From the NCBI GenBank assembly GCA_029248525.1, contig JAQWJE010000049.1:737836-801835 (forward strand): a stretch of DNA of 64,000 nt. The letters are read 5' to 3'. Under the pieces are notes generated by a model. That model had not been told where the DNA came from. It did no database searches and saw only the letters and a list, made by a program, of their open reading frames with translations. Source of the stretch: Candidatus Binatia bacterium (GTDB taxonomy: Bacteria > Desulfobacterota > Binatia > UBA12015). Position numbers and translations under genes: made by a program. Numbering within the stretch: position 1 is the first letter of the stretch; every line of letters starts with the position of its first letter. Of the stretch, positions 9,040 to 17,965 are shown in pieces.

Positions 9040-10927
9040 GCGCCGGAACCCAGATCGCTGATGTGATCGCCCGCTCCTGAATCGAAGAGGGCTGCGGGGC
9101 CTCCACGTTCCAGGCTGCCGCGTCGTAGGTCGACCACCGTGGTGTCGGGATTTCGATCACGCGGGCGTAGTAGAAAGCCTCTTCGTCGGGGCGATAGGTC
9201 GGGTCCACCCACAAGGCTTGGAGCGACGGCGTGCCGATTGTATTCTCATAGGTCGCGGTTTCGACGTTGACGGTATTGCCAACCGGCGCGAGGGGAGGCG
9301 CATCACCCGCCTGCATTCGTCCACCAGACCCGGCCACATCGAAAATGGCCTCCCGGCTTTTTCCGGTGGCGTCGACCCACCCCTTGATGATCTGGATCCT
9401 GTCCAGATTGGCCCCCTCGGGATCCTTGAGAGCCGTCACCAGAAAACGTGGCGACCCGGAGCCGTTTTCGATCATGCCGCCCATGGGGACGCCGTCGGCA
9501 TAAGCTTTCCGGATGCGTGCAGGATCCTCGAGCAGCTCGGGGGTATATTGGCGACTGCCGAAGAAACGCACGGTGATGCGAGGACCGGAGGTGGCATAGG
9601 TCTCCTTGCGCAGCATCGCCTCGTAGAGAGCGTCACGGGTATTCTCCGTCGCCCAGACACCGGCGAGCCCAGCGGCACCCCAGCGCAGGGCGCGGTTTTG
9701 TGCGGACGGCAGGAGCAAGGTCTCGCCAATGCGGAGTCCCGACGTCCCGTCGATCATGGGCAGTTTGCCGTGGTAATTATCCTCTTCAACCGAGGAACTG
9801 GCGTTGTGCGAGTCGCTGCTGCCGATGAAGCCGAATTGGTAGGGATTGAACCCATGCGCTGCGGACATTTCGAGCCCGCGACGCAGGGCATCGCGCACGT
9901 AGCTGCCTCGTGGTTCGCTCTGGCGCAGAGAGGCCCCGAGTAGTTGGTCAAAGATTTCGAAGTTCGCGAATTCGTCTTCGGGCGAAATCGCGGGGTGAGT
10001 CTCGGAGGCCCCTTTGACCTGAAAGACTTCGCTCAGAGGCTCGTTGCGCATCCGGAGTGCGGCATAGGCGGGGTCGAGCTTTGTTCCATCAAACCCGACC
10101 TCATCATACATGCGGCCGTTGCTGACGTTGCCGTTGTGGGGAATCGAGATCATCTCCATGCCCACTCGGCGTTGCAGGTCGAGAGCGCGCCATAGATCTT
10201 CCGGGTTATCGGAGTCCAGCGAGCTGAAGGGCAGATCGGGGACCTCTTCATTGCGGTAAATGATGTTGCGGTGCAGATTCTCGTCGTCGGGCATCGAGGT
10301 CCACTCGTAGGCGACAAAAGTGGTGAAGCGGCCGGGCTGGTTATGCCGGCGCGCAGCTCCGACCGTGTCTTCCCACGCACTGCGAGCGGCGCTGTCATCG
10401 TCGCTGGAGAAAGTTTCGGTGCGGACTTCGGTGTTGCGCATCTTCGTCATGGTGGTGAGCAGGTAGTTCCATGTGATGCGAAGCGGGCTGCCCGTGTTCA
10501 TGACCGCCGGAAGGTCCGAGTTCTCCTCGGGGTTGGCTGTGCCGTTGAGCCGCGCGGATCCGAGAAATTCGGCATGGTCGGTTACGGCCGCGAAATCGAG
10601 AGGACGAGAGGAACGAATCGGATAGCCGAGGGCGTGCTGGATGGTTTCGCCCTTGGCAAAGGCGTAGGCGTCATCGGGGAGAGCACGCACGCCCAGAGTG
10701 TAGGCATCAAAAGAGTAGCTCGTGTGAATATGGAGGTCGCCCCAGAAAACATGGCGCTCATCGCTTCGCCCGAGATCGCGAAGTGCTGGTGGGGGTTCCG
10801 TGACAATCGTTGCATCGACGGGCGCAAGCGACGGGTCCTGGCGGTTGCAGCCCGTCATGGCGGCTCCGAGGATGAACAAGGCCCAGAGGATCAGATGCTT
10901 CGCGGCAGCGAGTCGAACGAATTCCAT
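9023..10927 (-). CDS. DUF3604 lipoprotein, PHP-like metal site
   Basis: This 634-residue exported protein is built on the DUF3604 family. Residues 11-26 form a lipoprotein signal peptide with Cys27 in AAMTGCN. The HVFWGDLHIHTSYSFDAYTLG block and the later FAAVTDHAEFLG, ISIPHNGN and IGSSDSHN segments resemble PHP-type metal-binding motifs. The conserved FVAYEWTS and GAAGLAGVWATENTRDALYEAM stretches are typical of the family. The frame stays open upstream to 11491, but ATG 10927 begins the signal peptide. The biochemical role is not established; a metal-dependent hydrolase at the periplasmic side is inference. Confidence 0.86.
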   Translation of the reverse strand: MEFVRLAAAKHLILWALFILGAAMTGCNRQDPSLAPVDATIVTEPPPALRDLGRSDERHVFWGDLHIHTSYSFDAYTLGVRALPDDAYAFAKGETIQHALGYPIRSSRPLDFAAVTDHAEFLGSARLNGTANPEENSDLPAVMNTGSPLRITWNYLLTTMTKMRNTEVRTETFSSDDDSAARSAWEDTVGAARRHNQPGRFTTFVAYEWTSMPDDENLHRNIIYRNEEVPDLPFSSLDSDNPEDLWRALDLQRRVGMEMISIPHNGNVSNGRMYDEVGFDGTKLDPAYAALRMRNEPLSEVFQVKGASETHPAISPEDEFANFEIFDQLLGASLRQSEPRGSYVRDALRRGLEMSAAHGFNPYQFGFIGSSDSHNASSSVEEDNYHGKLPMIDGTSGLRIGETLLLPSAQNRALRWGAAGLAGVWATENTRDALYEAMLRKETYATSGPRITVRFFGSRQYTPELLEDPARIRKAYADGVPMGGMIENGSGSPRFLVTALKDPEGANLDRIQIIKGWVDATGKSREAIFDVAGSGGRMQAGDAPPLAPVGNTVNVETATYENTIGTPSLQALWVDPTYRPDEEAFYYARVIEIPTPRWSTYDAAAWNVEAPQPSSIQERAITSAIWVPALKEEG

Positions 10928-11038
10928 AGCACCGGAATAGCAGGATCGTGCTTGCGGGGTGAAGCCGGGTCGACGGAAATCGGTACCAACTTGAATTTCA
11001 GGTACGGCTTGTCTTGGGTCTCCTGGGAGAAGAGGGTT

Positions 11039-12187
11039 ATGAGCATGCGTAGCATTTATGACACCGAGGACCGAGTCGCCTTCCGCGAAACTGTGCGAAA
11101 ATTTGTCGAGACGGAAATTGTCCCGTTTGCCGACGAATGGGACGAAGCCGGTGAAGTCCCCTGGGATTTGCACCGCAAGGCGGGAAGCCTCGGTCTCTAT
11201 GGCCTCGGCATTGATGAGCAATACGGAGGCCTGGGTTTCGACGACTGCTTTCTCCGGATCATCATGAGCGAGGAAATTGCCCGCGGCGGATCCGGTGGCG
11301 CGGGAGCCGCGCTGGCCGGATGCAATATAATGACAGGTCCATTGCAGGCCCTGGCATCGGAGGAGATTTGTCAAAGAGCCCTGCCGCCGATCATGGCGGG
11401 GGAGGCGGGCGGTTCGTTGGGGATCACCGAACCCGGCGGCGGGTCGGATGTTGCGCGGATGCAGACCACGGCGGTTCGCGATGGTGACCATTGGGTGTTG
11501 AATGGCTCGAAGACCTTCATCACCGGCGGCATGCGCGCCAATTATTTCGTGATTGGCGCTCGCACGGGAGATGGCGGCCTTGGCGGAATCTCTCTGTTTT
11601 TCGTCGAGCGCGGCGCCGAAGGATTCTCGCAGACCAAGATTGATCGCAAGATGGGCTGGTGGTGCTCGGATACGGCCACGCTCTATTTCGAAGATTGCCG
11701 GATTCCTGCGGAGAATATGATCGGCGAGAAGGACCGAGGCTTCTACGCGATCATGGATAATTTCAATCTCGAAAGAGTCGGCTTGATCGCGACCGCACTC
11801 GGCGCTTCCAAATGCTGCCTCGAGGAGTCAATTCGCTATGCGAGGGAGAGAGAGACCTTTGGCAAGCCGCTGCTCGGGCATCAGGTCATTCGCCACAAGA
11901 TCGCCGAGATGTCGGCCCGCGTCGATGCTGTCGAGGCTTATGTGAATCAGATCGCGTGGCTGATCAATGAGGGCGAAATGCCGGTCGCCGAAATCGCCAA
12001 AGCAAAATTTCATGCAACCCAGGTCTACGAGTTTTGCGCCCGCGAAGCCCTCCAGATCTTCGGGGGGGCCGGTTATCTGCGCGGTACTCCTGTGGAGCGC
12101 CTGTACCGGGAAGTACGGGTGATCGCGATCGGCGGCGGTTCCGAGGAGATCATGCGTGACCTGGCCGTGCGCCAGATGGGCCTTTGA
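11039..12187 (+). CDS. Acyl-CoA dehydrogenase
   Basis: This is an FAD-dependent acyl-CoA dehydrogenase of 382 residues that introduces the 2,3-double bond in acyl-CoA. Family blocks are visible in order: the N-terminal helical domain (YDTEDRVAFRETVRKFVETE), GSLGITEPGGGSDVARMQTTA, WVLNGSKTFITGGMRANYFVI, LARERETFGKPLLGHQ-like YARERETFGKPLLGHQVIRHK and the C-terminal QIFGGAGYLRGTPVERLYREVR. The open frame extends to 10271 but the ATG at 11039 has GGGAGAAGAGG upstream; ATG 11045 is an alternative. It is divergent from the DUF3604 gene. Electron-transfer flavoprotein genes are not in the window. Confidence 0.93.
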   Translation: MSMRSIYDTEDRVAFRETVRKFVETEIVPFADEWDEAGEVPWDLHRKAGSLGLYGLGIDEQYGGLGFDDCFLRIIMSEEIARGGSGGAGAALAGCNIMTGPLQALASEEICQRALPPIMAGEAGGSLGITEPGGGSDVARMQTTAVRDGDHWVLNGSKTFITGGMRANYFVIGARTGDGGLGGISLFFVERGAEGFSQTKIDRKMGWWCSDTATLYFEDCRIPAENMIGEKDRGFYAIMDNFNLERVGLIATALGASKCCLEESIRYARERETFGKPLLGHQVIRHKIAEMSARVDAVEAYVNQIAWLINEGEMPVAEIAKAKFHATQVYEFCAREALQIFGGAGYLRGTPVERLYREVRVIAIGGGSEEIMRDLAVRQMGL

Positions 12188-12257
12188 TTTTTTGCAATCT
12201 TGCGGGGGCAACTGGCAAAGCCGCTTTGCGTCCCGTATCCCTAGAGTCCGCGGACAA

Positions 12258-12341
12258 GCCGGAGTGGCGGAATTGGTAGACGCGCCGGATTCAAAATCCG
12301 GTTCGGGCAACTGAGTGTGGGTTCGAGTCCCACCTCCGGTA
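12258..12341 (+). tRNA. tRNA-Leu (CAA)
   Basis: A class II tRNA of 84 nt. The acceptor GCCGGAG (12258-12264) pairs with CTCCGGT (12334-12340), with one G-U pair, and A at 12341 is the discriminator. The anticodon arm is CCGGA-TTCAAAA-TCCGG, giving anticodon CAA. A long variable arm and the T arm GTGGG-TTCGAGT-CCCAC follow. The 3' CCA is not encoded. Confidence 0.96.
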
Positions 12342-12351
12342 CTGGGACGAG

Positions 12352-12384
12352 CCGCCCGGGCAGAGGTTCTGCCCGGGCGGGTTT
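12352..12384 (+). terminator. Hairpin terminator downstream of tRNA-Leu
   Basis: A perfect 13-bp stem, CCGCCCGGGCAGA (12352-12364) with TCTGCCCGGGCGG (12368-12380), has a 3-base loop and is followed by GTTTCC. The T tract is short. It may also serve the receptor gene arriving from the other side. Confidence 0.75.
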
Positions 12385-12399
12385 CCTGTCCCGCAGGCG

Positions 12400-14937
12400 T
12401 CAGCTGATGTCGAATCGGTAGCTGATCTCGCCGCCGAAGGTCACTGGCGCTGCATAGTAGCGCTGCGAGTAGCCAAAGAACCCGGTCGTGCCGCCGCCGC
12501 CATTGAAATAGCTGCTGCTGGTCAAGTTCTGGCCCCAGAGGGCGATCTGCGCCTGGTCATCCATGAATTCGTAGGAGAGGCGGGCATTGAGCAGGTTGTA
12601 GCCCGGGACGCGGCCCGAGGAGTCCTCGGGAAAGGTATTATGGACCTTCGAGCGATACGACCAATCCAGCCTTGGCGTCAGCCATCCGCTGAGCCAGGAC
12701 TGCTTCAGGTTGACCGGTAGCGAATATTGCACTGCGAAATAGCTGGTGAACTGCGGTACGCCGTTGAATGTCTCCCCCGCGCGATCGTAGGGGGTCGTTG
12801 CATCCAGTGCCCAAACGTCCTCGAACTCCTCATAACGAGAATCGAGAACGCCGATATTGGTCATGATCATCAAGCCCTCGATCGGGCGCATGGTAAGCTC
12901 GGCTTCGAGGCCGCGCATGGTCGAAGCAGCCGCGTTGCGGATCAGGCGCTCGTTCTGGGGCACGCATTCGGTCTCCGGGGGCGTTGGCGTACACGGGATC
13001 GATCGGTTCGCCGTCACCTGCATATCGTCGTACTGCATGTAGAAGAACGAGAGGTTGAGGGTCATGCGTTGGTCCAGAGCGACGGTTTTGAGGCCGACTT
13101 CGAAGTTGTCGACCAAGGAGGGGGCATACGGCACCAGGCTGCCCTGCTCGACGCCGGCCCCGATCACGGCATTCAGGCCACCGCTCGAAAAGCCTTTGGC
13201 GTAGGTGAAGTAGCCCATCAAATGATCGATCGGGCTGTCGCCGAGAAGATCATCCGGAGCGAGAACTTCGATGCTGCCCATCGGGGTCCATGAGGAATAG
13301 GTCACGTCCCCGGATTGCTCGCATGGTTGATCAGGTTCATGGATACATGTCGGGGTTCCGATATTGGCCAAATCGCCGATCGGGTAGATGTTGGAACGGG
13401 TAACGCCGCGTGTCTCGTTTGTATAGCGCAGGCCGCCGGTGAGGCTCAGCCACTCCAGAGCGTCCCAGGTCCCTTGACCGTAGAAGGCCCAATCGCTGTC
13501 ACTCTGCTTGACAGGGCCGTAGGTGAAGGCACCGAGATGAGCCAGGGTTTGCATGGCGGGTGGTGGCGGATCGAGCTGTGTTCTGACGAGGCGGCCGACG
13601 CTGGAATCGTTCCAGCTAGCAAAAAAACCGCCGACGCCGCTGAGGCGTCCGTCAAACGCTTCGCCGAAGAGTTGTGCCTCGATCAGCGACGCAGTTGCGC
13701 TGAAGGGTTCTCCGGGGAATCCATCGATCGAAACATCCGAAAGCTCGACGACGTTATCTGAAGTCAGGTCCACATCCTCGCGGTTGCGGCTGTCTCGCCC
13801 GCGCCAGGAGCCGAGAACTTTGGCATTCAACTCATCGATGAAGCCAATGCTGCCGAGGTTGTAGACCATGCTGCCCCAGACGCCGTAGTCCTGCCCATTA
13901 TAGAACGTGTTGAGCGGCGTGCCGAAGGTGTAGGGGGTGGTCGCGCGACACTTCTCGTAGAAATCCGGGTTGGAAGCGTCAAGTTGAGCCTTGAGCGAGG
14001 CGACCGCATCGTCGACCACAAAGCAGCGGCCGCCCGCGCCACGACTCTTGCTGTGGAAGTAGTTGCCATTCAGATTGATTTCGAGATCTTCGGTGGGAAG
14101 GATCTGCATCTTGCCGAGCAGCCAATAGGCATCTCGATTATTGTAGTTCTGGCCGGTGACCAGATTGTCGGTGTACCCCCCGGTATTTTCCGTCGAGACC
14201 GAGAAGCGGGTAAAGACCTTTCCGTCCAGGGGGCCGATATTGATGGGTACATTCAGTGTGGATCTTGTTTTTACGGTTTCGTAATTTCCGGCGCGCACCC
14301 AGACCGAACCCGCCAGGTCGGGGCCGGGTGCCACGGTGGTGATGTTGATTGCACCGCCGAGAGTATTCTTTCCGAAGAGAGTGCCCTGCGGGCCGCGCAG
14401 GACTTCCAGCTGTTGGATGTCAGCCACGTTCATGATCGAGGCGCCGGAGCCTTGCAGGAAGATGCCGTCGATATAAGTGCCCGCGCCGGGGTTTCCGGAC
14501 TCGGTGGGAACAACGCCGCGAATCACAGGGCTTCCGCCCAGACCGCTGCGGCCGGTGTCGATTCGCAGGTTCGGTACGATATTCTGCAGTTCGGCAAAGC
14601 GCGTAATCTGAGCATCTTCAAAAGTGGAGGCATCGATCGCGGTGACCGAAATAGGAGTTTCTTCGAGGAGTTCATCCCGGCGTCGTGCAGAGACGACGAT
14701 CTCTTCGAGTTGCTGCGCCCGTTTGCGTGAGACGCCGCCCTGAACGGAGCCGTCTGCTTCCAGTTCTGCGACCTGAGCATCGGTGGCATCGACTTCCTGA
14801 GCGATGCCACCGGAGGTGGCTTCCGTTTCGATGCTTTCGATGTAGCCGGGCGACCCGGCGTTTTCCTCGGCAGCGGTCGCGACCGCGCTCGAGGTCATCA
14901 TGGCCAAGCTCAAGGATAGGACGAAAAAGCTTTTCAT
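12400..14937 (-). CDS. TonB-dependent outer-membrane receptor
   Basis: This 845-residue protein is a 22-strand TonB-dependent transporter. A signal peptide occupies residues 1-22, ending near ATA. An acidic linker of about 60 residues leads to the plug domain, which begins with EEIVVSARRRDELLEETPISVTA and includes VIRGVVP and the LEVLRGPQGTLFGKNTLGGAINI block. The barrel shows typical strands such as YFTYAKGFSSGGLNAVIG and ends in YRFDIS. ATG 14937 follows AGAGGTGATC. The ligand is unknown; the divergent thiolase/SDR/hydratase operon 257 bases away suggests a hydrophobic or aromatic substrate rather than only iron chelates, but this is inference. Confidence 0.95.
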   Translation of the reverse strand: MKSFFVLSLSLAMMTSSAVATAAEENAGSPGYIESIETEATSGGIAQEVDATDAQVAELEADGSVQGGVSRKRAQQLEEIVVSARRRDELLEETPISVTAIDASTFEDAQITRFAELQNIVPNLRIDTGRSGLGGSPVIRGVVPTESGNPGAGTYIDGIFLQGSGASIMNVADIQQLEVLRGPQGTLFGKNTLGGAINITTVAPGPDLAGSVWVRAGNYETVKTRSTLNVPINIGPLDGKVFTRFSVSTENTGGYTDNLVTGQNYNNRDAYWLLGKMQILPTEDLEINLNGNYFHSKSRGAGGRCFVVDDAVASLKAQLDASNPDFYEKCRATTPYTFGTPLNTFYNGQDYGVWGSMVYNLGSIGFIDELNAKVLGSWRGRDSRNREDVDLTSDNVVELSDVSIDGFPGEPFSATASLIEAQLFGEAFDGRLSGVGGFFASWNDSSVGRLVRTQLDPPPPAMQTLAHLGAFTYGPVKQSDSDWAFYGQGTWDALEWLSLTGGLRYTNETRGVTRSNIYPIGDLANIGTPTCIHEPDQPCEQSGDVTYSSWTPMGSIEVLAPDDLLGDSPIDHLMGYFTYAKGFSSGGLNAVIGAGVEQGSLVPYAPSLVDNFEVGLKTVALDQRMTLNLSFFYMQYDDMQVTANRSIPCTPTPPETECVPQNERLIRNAAASTMRGLEAELTMRPIEGLMIMTNIGVLDSRYEEFEDVWALDATTPYDRAGETFNGVPQFTSYFAVQYSLPVNLKQSWLSGWLTPRLDWSYRSKVHNTFPEDSSGRVPGYNLLNARLSYEFMDDQAQIALWGQNLTSSSYFNGGGGTTGFFGYSQRYYAAPVTFGGEISYRFDIS

Positions 14938-15194
14938 GGAGATCACCTCTCTGTTGTGGCTTCGCGAACGAATCTCATAATCTCGCCAGCAGTTCAATCA
15001 ATCGACCTGTGGTCGCCTTGCTGTGGCGCGCCTCAATCGAGGTCCGGATTCACGCGTCGCCGAAAGGGTTTTTCGGGCAAACTTGCGAGGGATGATGCGG
15101 GGAATTACCCCGTGATGACGTCCCATGTTTTTCCGAACAGGGTCGCCGACGACTGGCGGTACCTCCGGGGCGCGTAAAAAAAGGAGAAATTATC

Positions 15195-16361
15195 GTGCAG
15201 GAAGCCGTCATTATTGATGCCGTCCGGACTCCGGGTGGCCGCCGCAATGGAAGATTGAAAGACCAGCACCCCGCCTCTCTGGCCGGTCATGTGCTCAAGG
15301 CCATCGCCGAGAGAAACCATCTCGACCCCGCAATTGTGGACGATGTCGTGATGGGCTGTGTGATGCAGGTCGGACCGCAGTCGATCAACGTGGCCCGCAA
15401 TGCGGTGCTTTCGGCCGGATGGCCGGAGTCGGTTCCGGGTACCACCGTGGATCGTCAATGCGGCAGTTCGCAGCAGGCGATGCATTTTGCGGCGCAGGGC
15501 GTCATCGCGGGGGCTTATGATGTCGTGATTGCTGCCGGCGTTGAAGTGATGAGCCAGGTTCCCATGGGCGCCTCGATCGTGAAGGGAATGGAATTTCCTT
15601 TCTCCAAGGAGCATCAGGAGCGCTACAAGGATACCGGTCTGCCTCCGCAAGGGATTGGTGCCGACATGATCGCCGACGAATGGAAGATCTCCCGCGAAGA
15701 CCTCGACGCTTTCGGAGCACTTTCACAGCAGCGGGCCGAGGCGGCTCGAGATAGCGGGCGCTTTGCCAACGAGATCGTTCCGGTCACCGTCGTGGATCCT
15801 GATGGCAATGAAATTGTCGTCAAGGATGACGAGGGGATCCGTCCCGGCACGACTGCGGAAATTCTCTCCGGCTTGAAGCCGGCTTTCCAGGAAAACGGAC
15901 GAATCACCGCCGGCAACAGCTCGCAGATCAGTGATGGTGCCTCGGCTGTGCTGATCATGAGCGCCGAGAAGGCCAAGGAGCTCGGGCTCAAGCCGCGAGC
16001 GCGTTTCCACTCCTTTGCTGTGGCTGGCTCGGACCCAGTCAAAATGCTCGACGGCCCGATTCCGGCGACCGAGAAGCTTCTCAAAAAGACCGGGCTCTCG
16101 ATTGCCGATATTGATCGCTTCGAAGTCAACGAAGCTTTCGCCTCGGTGGTACTCGCCTGGCAGAAAAAATTCGATGTCGATATCGAGAAGGTCAATGCCA
16201 ACGGTGGTGCGATCGCTCTCGGACATCCTCTGGGCGCCTCGGGCACCAAGCTGATGGCGACTCTCCTGAATGAATTGGAGCGGTCCGAAGGTAAATACGG
16301 CCTGCAAGTGATGTGCGAAGGCGGTGGTATGGCCAACGCAACGCTCATCGAAAGGATCTGA
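15195..16361 (+). CDS. Acetyl-CoA C-acyltransferase (thiolase)
   Basis: This is a thiolase of 388 residues that performs the last step of beta-oxidation. The nucleophile is Cys89 in DRQCGSSQQAM, with His344 in GHPLGASG and Cys374 in CEGGGMANA completing the catalytic set. The start is GTG at 15195 behind AAGGAGAAA. It is the first gene of an operon; the dehydrogenase gene begins five bases after its stop. The 257-base divergent region to the TonB receptor contains an imperfect palindrome around 15098-15112 but no clear promoter consensus. Confidence 0.95.
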   Translation: MQEAVIIDAVRTPGGRRNGRLKDQHPASLAGHVLKAIAERNHLDPAIVDDVVMGCVMQVGPQSINVARNAVLSAGWPESVPGTTVDRQCGSSQQAMHFAAQGVIAGAYDVVIAAGVEVMSQVPMGASIVKGMEFPFSKEHQERYKDTGLPPQGIGADMIADEWKISREDLDAFGALSQQRAEAARDSGRFANEIVPVTVVDPDGNEIVVKDDEGIRPGTTAEILSGLKPAFQENGRITAGNSSQISDGASAVLIMSAEKAKELGLKPRARFHSFAVAGSDPVKMLDGPIPATEKLLKKTGLSIADIDRFEVNEAFASVVLAWQKKFDVDIEKVNANGGAIALGHPLGASGTKLMATLLNELERSEGKYGLQVMCEGGGMANATLIERI

Positions 16362-16365
16362 CAAT

Positions 16366-17136
16366 ATGGAACTCAAAGGTGCATCTGTTCTGATTACCGG
16401 CGGTGCGTCGGGAATCGGTGCCGCCAGCGCTCGGCAGCTTGCCGCCAAGGGCGCTCGACCTCTGATTTGTGATTTGAACGAAGAGAAGGGCGAGGCGATT
16501 GCCGCTGAGCTCAACGGCGCGTTCGTCAAGACGGACGTTTCCAATGAAGACCAGGTCCGCGCGGCTGTCGCAGCGGCTCTCGAGCTGGCGCCGTTGCGCG
16601 GTGTGCTTAATGCGGCCGGGTTGGGAAGCGCTTGTCGGACGGTGAATCGTCAGGGCGTTCCCTTTCCTCTCGACCAGTTCGAGTTTGTGATCAAGGTCAA
16701 TCTGATCGGTACCTTCAACGTGATGCGACTGGCGGCATCCGCGATGTCGCAGCAGGAGACCGTCGACGCAGACGGTCAGCGCGGCGCGATCGTGAATCTT
16801 GCGTCGGTAGCCGCCTTTGACGGACAGATCGGTCAGGCGGCCTACTCGGCCTCCAAGGGTGGTGTCGTCGGTCTGACATTGCCGGTGGCCCGTGATCTGG
16901 CCGCGGTCGGCATTCGCGTCAATACGATTGCTCCGGGCCTGATCGATACGCCGATCTATGGCGAGGGCGAAGCATCGGAAGCTTTCAAGGCGAATTTGGG
17001 CAAGAATGTGCTCTTCCCGCATCGCCTCGGAAGTGGCGATGAGCTGGCCTCGATGGTCGTCGAGTTGATTACCAACGATTATATGAATGCCGAGGTCATA
17101 CGGGTCGATGGCGGCATTCGTATGCCCCCCAAGTGA
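16366..17136 (+). CDS. SDR-family 3-hydroxyacyl-CoA dehydrogenase-like
   Basis: This is a short-chain dehydrogenase of 256 residues. The NAD-binding TGGASGIG motif is at 11-18, NAAG at 82-85, and the catalytic Ser147, Tyr160 and Lys164 lie in NLASVAAFDGQ and YSASKGG. The closest familiar relatives are the HSD10/type II 3-hydroxyacyl-CoA dehydrogenases, which fits its place between a thiolase and an enoyl-CoA hydratase. The ATG at 16366 is chosen because the in-frame upstream ATG at 16324 lies inside the thiolase gene. Confidence 0.93.
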   Translation: MELKGASVLITGGASGIGAASARQLAAKGARPLICDLNEEKGEAIAAELNGAFVKTDVSNEDQVRAAVAAALELAPLRGVLNAAGLGSACRTVNRQGVPFPLDQFEFVIKVNLIGTFNVMRLAASAMSQQETVDADGQRGAIVNLASVAAFDGQIGQAAYSASKGGVVGLTLPVARDLAAVGIRVNTIAPGLIDTPIYGEGEASEAFKANLGKNVLFPHRLGSGDELASMVVELITNDYMNAEVIRVDGGIRMPPK

Positions 17137-17149
17137 TCGGCGGTTTCTG

Positions 17150-17902
17150 ATGGAAGAAGTATTATTACAGGAGACGCATGGCCGAGTGCGGTTGATTACC
17201 CTCAACCGTCCGAAGGCCAAAAATTCGATCAATAGCGAACTTGGCGTGGCGCTTGTGACGGCGATTGATGCCGCCGACGCAGATGTCGATATCACGGCGA
17301 TCGTGCTGACCGGTGCCGGCGGCGGGTTCAGCGCAGGAATGGACCTCAAGGCATTTGCGACCGAAGGACCCCCGAAGGGTTTCGACGGATTTTTGCGCAA
17401 TGGCAGCAAGAAGCCATTGATTGCCGCGGTTGAAGGGTTTGCTTTGGCCGGCGGCTTGGAGATCGCGCTGACCTGCGATCTGATTGTCGCTGCCGAGGGT
17501 GTGAAACTCGGCATTCCCGAAGTGAACAAGGGCTTGTTTGCCGCGGGCGGCGGTCTCTTTCGCCTGCCGACACGGGTGCCTTATGCGGTTGCGATGGAGA
17601 TGGCACTGACCTCGGATCCGATTACTTCGGAAGAGGGCAAAGCTCTCGGTCTGGTGGCTCGACTGGCCGCACCCGGCGAGGCTGCGGCGGAGGCCTTGCG
17701 TCTCGCCGAGAGGATCGCCGAGAATGCACCGTTGGCCGTCGCGGCCAGCAAGCAGGTCATTCGCGACACTCGAGGGATGGTCGAAGAGGACGCCTGGAAA
17801 ATGCAGGGTCCGCTTCTCGGACAGGTCTTTACCAGTGAAGACGCTCGTGAGGGACCACGAGCCTTTGCGGAAAAGCGCGCTCCGAAGTGGTCTGGGCGCT
17901 GA
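17150..17902 (+). CDS. Enoyl-CoA hydratase/isomerase family protein
   Basis: This crotonase-fold protein of 250 residues is the third gene of the beta-oxidation-type operon. It starts with the usual RLITLNRPKAKNSIN, has the first oxyanion-hole loop GGFSAGMDLKAF and the second loop GFALAGGLEIALTCD. The second catalytic Glu position of classical hydratases appears to fall in KLGIPEVNKGLF. The ATG at 17150 is 13 bases after the dehydrogenase stop. Together the three enzymes could hydrate, oxidise and thiolyse an enoyl-CoA. Confidence 0.93.
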   Translation: MEEVLLQETHGRVRLITLNRPKAKNSINSELGVALVTAIDAADADVDITAIVLTGAGGGFSAGMDLKAFATEGPPKGFDGFLRNGSKKPLIAAVEGFALAGGLEIALTCDLIVAAEGVKLGIPEVNKGLFAAGGGLFRLPTRVPYAVAMEMALTSDPITSEEGKALGLVARLAAPGEAAAEALRLAERIAENAPLAVAASKQVIRDTRGMVEEDAWKMQGPLLGQVFTSEDAREGPRAFAEKRAPKWSGR

Positions 17903-17929
17903 CCCGGACTGTTTGACGACGTTTGGAAA

Positions 17930-17965
17930 AACGCCCGTCTCTTCGGAGGCGGGCGTTTTCTTTTT
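17930..17965 (+). terminator. Rho-independent terminator with UUCG loop
   Basis: AACGCCCG (17930-17937) pairs with CGGGCGTT (17950-17957). The stem is capped by a CTC-TTCG-GAG tetraloop, and TTTTCTTTTT follows at 17956-17965. It ends the thiolase operon. Confidence 0.92.

Noticed and set aside
10271-11038. 256-codon upstream extension of the acyl-CoA dehydrogenase frame
   Set aside because: It is antisense to the DUF3604 gene and lacks similarity to the dehydrogenase family; the start at 11039 has a proper ribosome site.
12215-12229. GCAAAG-CCG-CTTTGC hairpin before the tRNA
   Set aside because: Short stem with no T tract; not enough to call a terminator for the acyl-CoA dehydrogenase gene.
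15098-15112. CGGGG-AATTA-CCCCG palindrome between the TonB receptor and thiolase genes
   Set aside because: Arms of five GC pairs are common at this GC content. It may be an operator but there is no second copy or known consensus.
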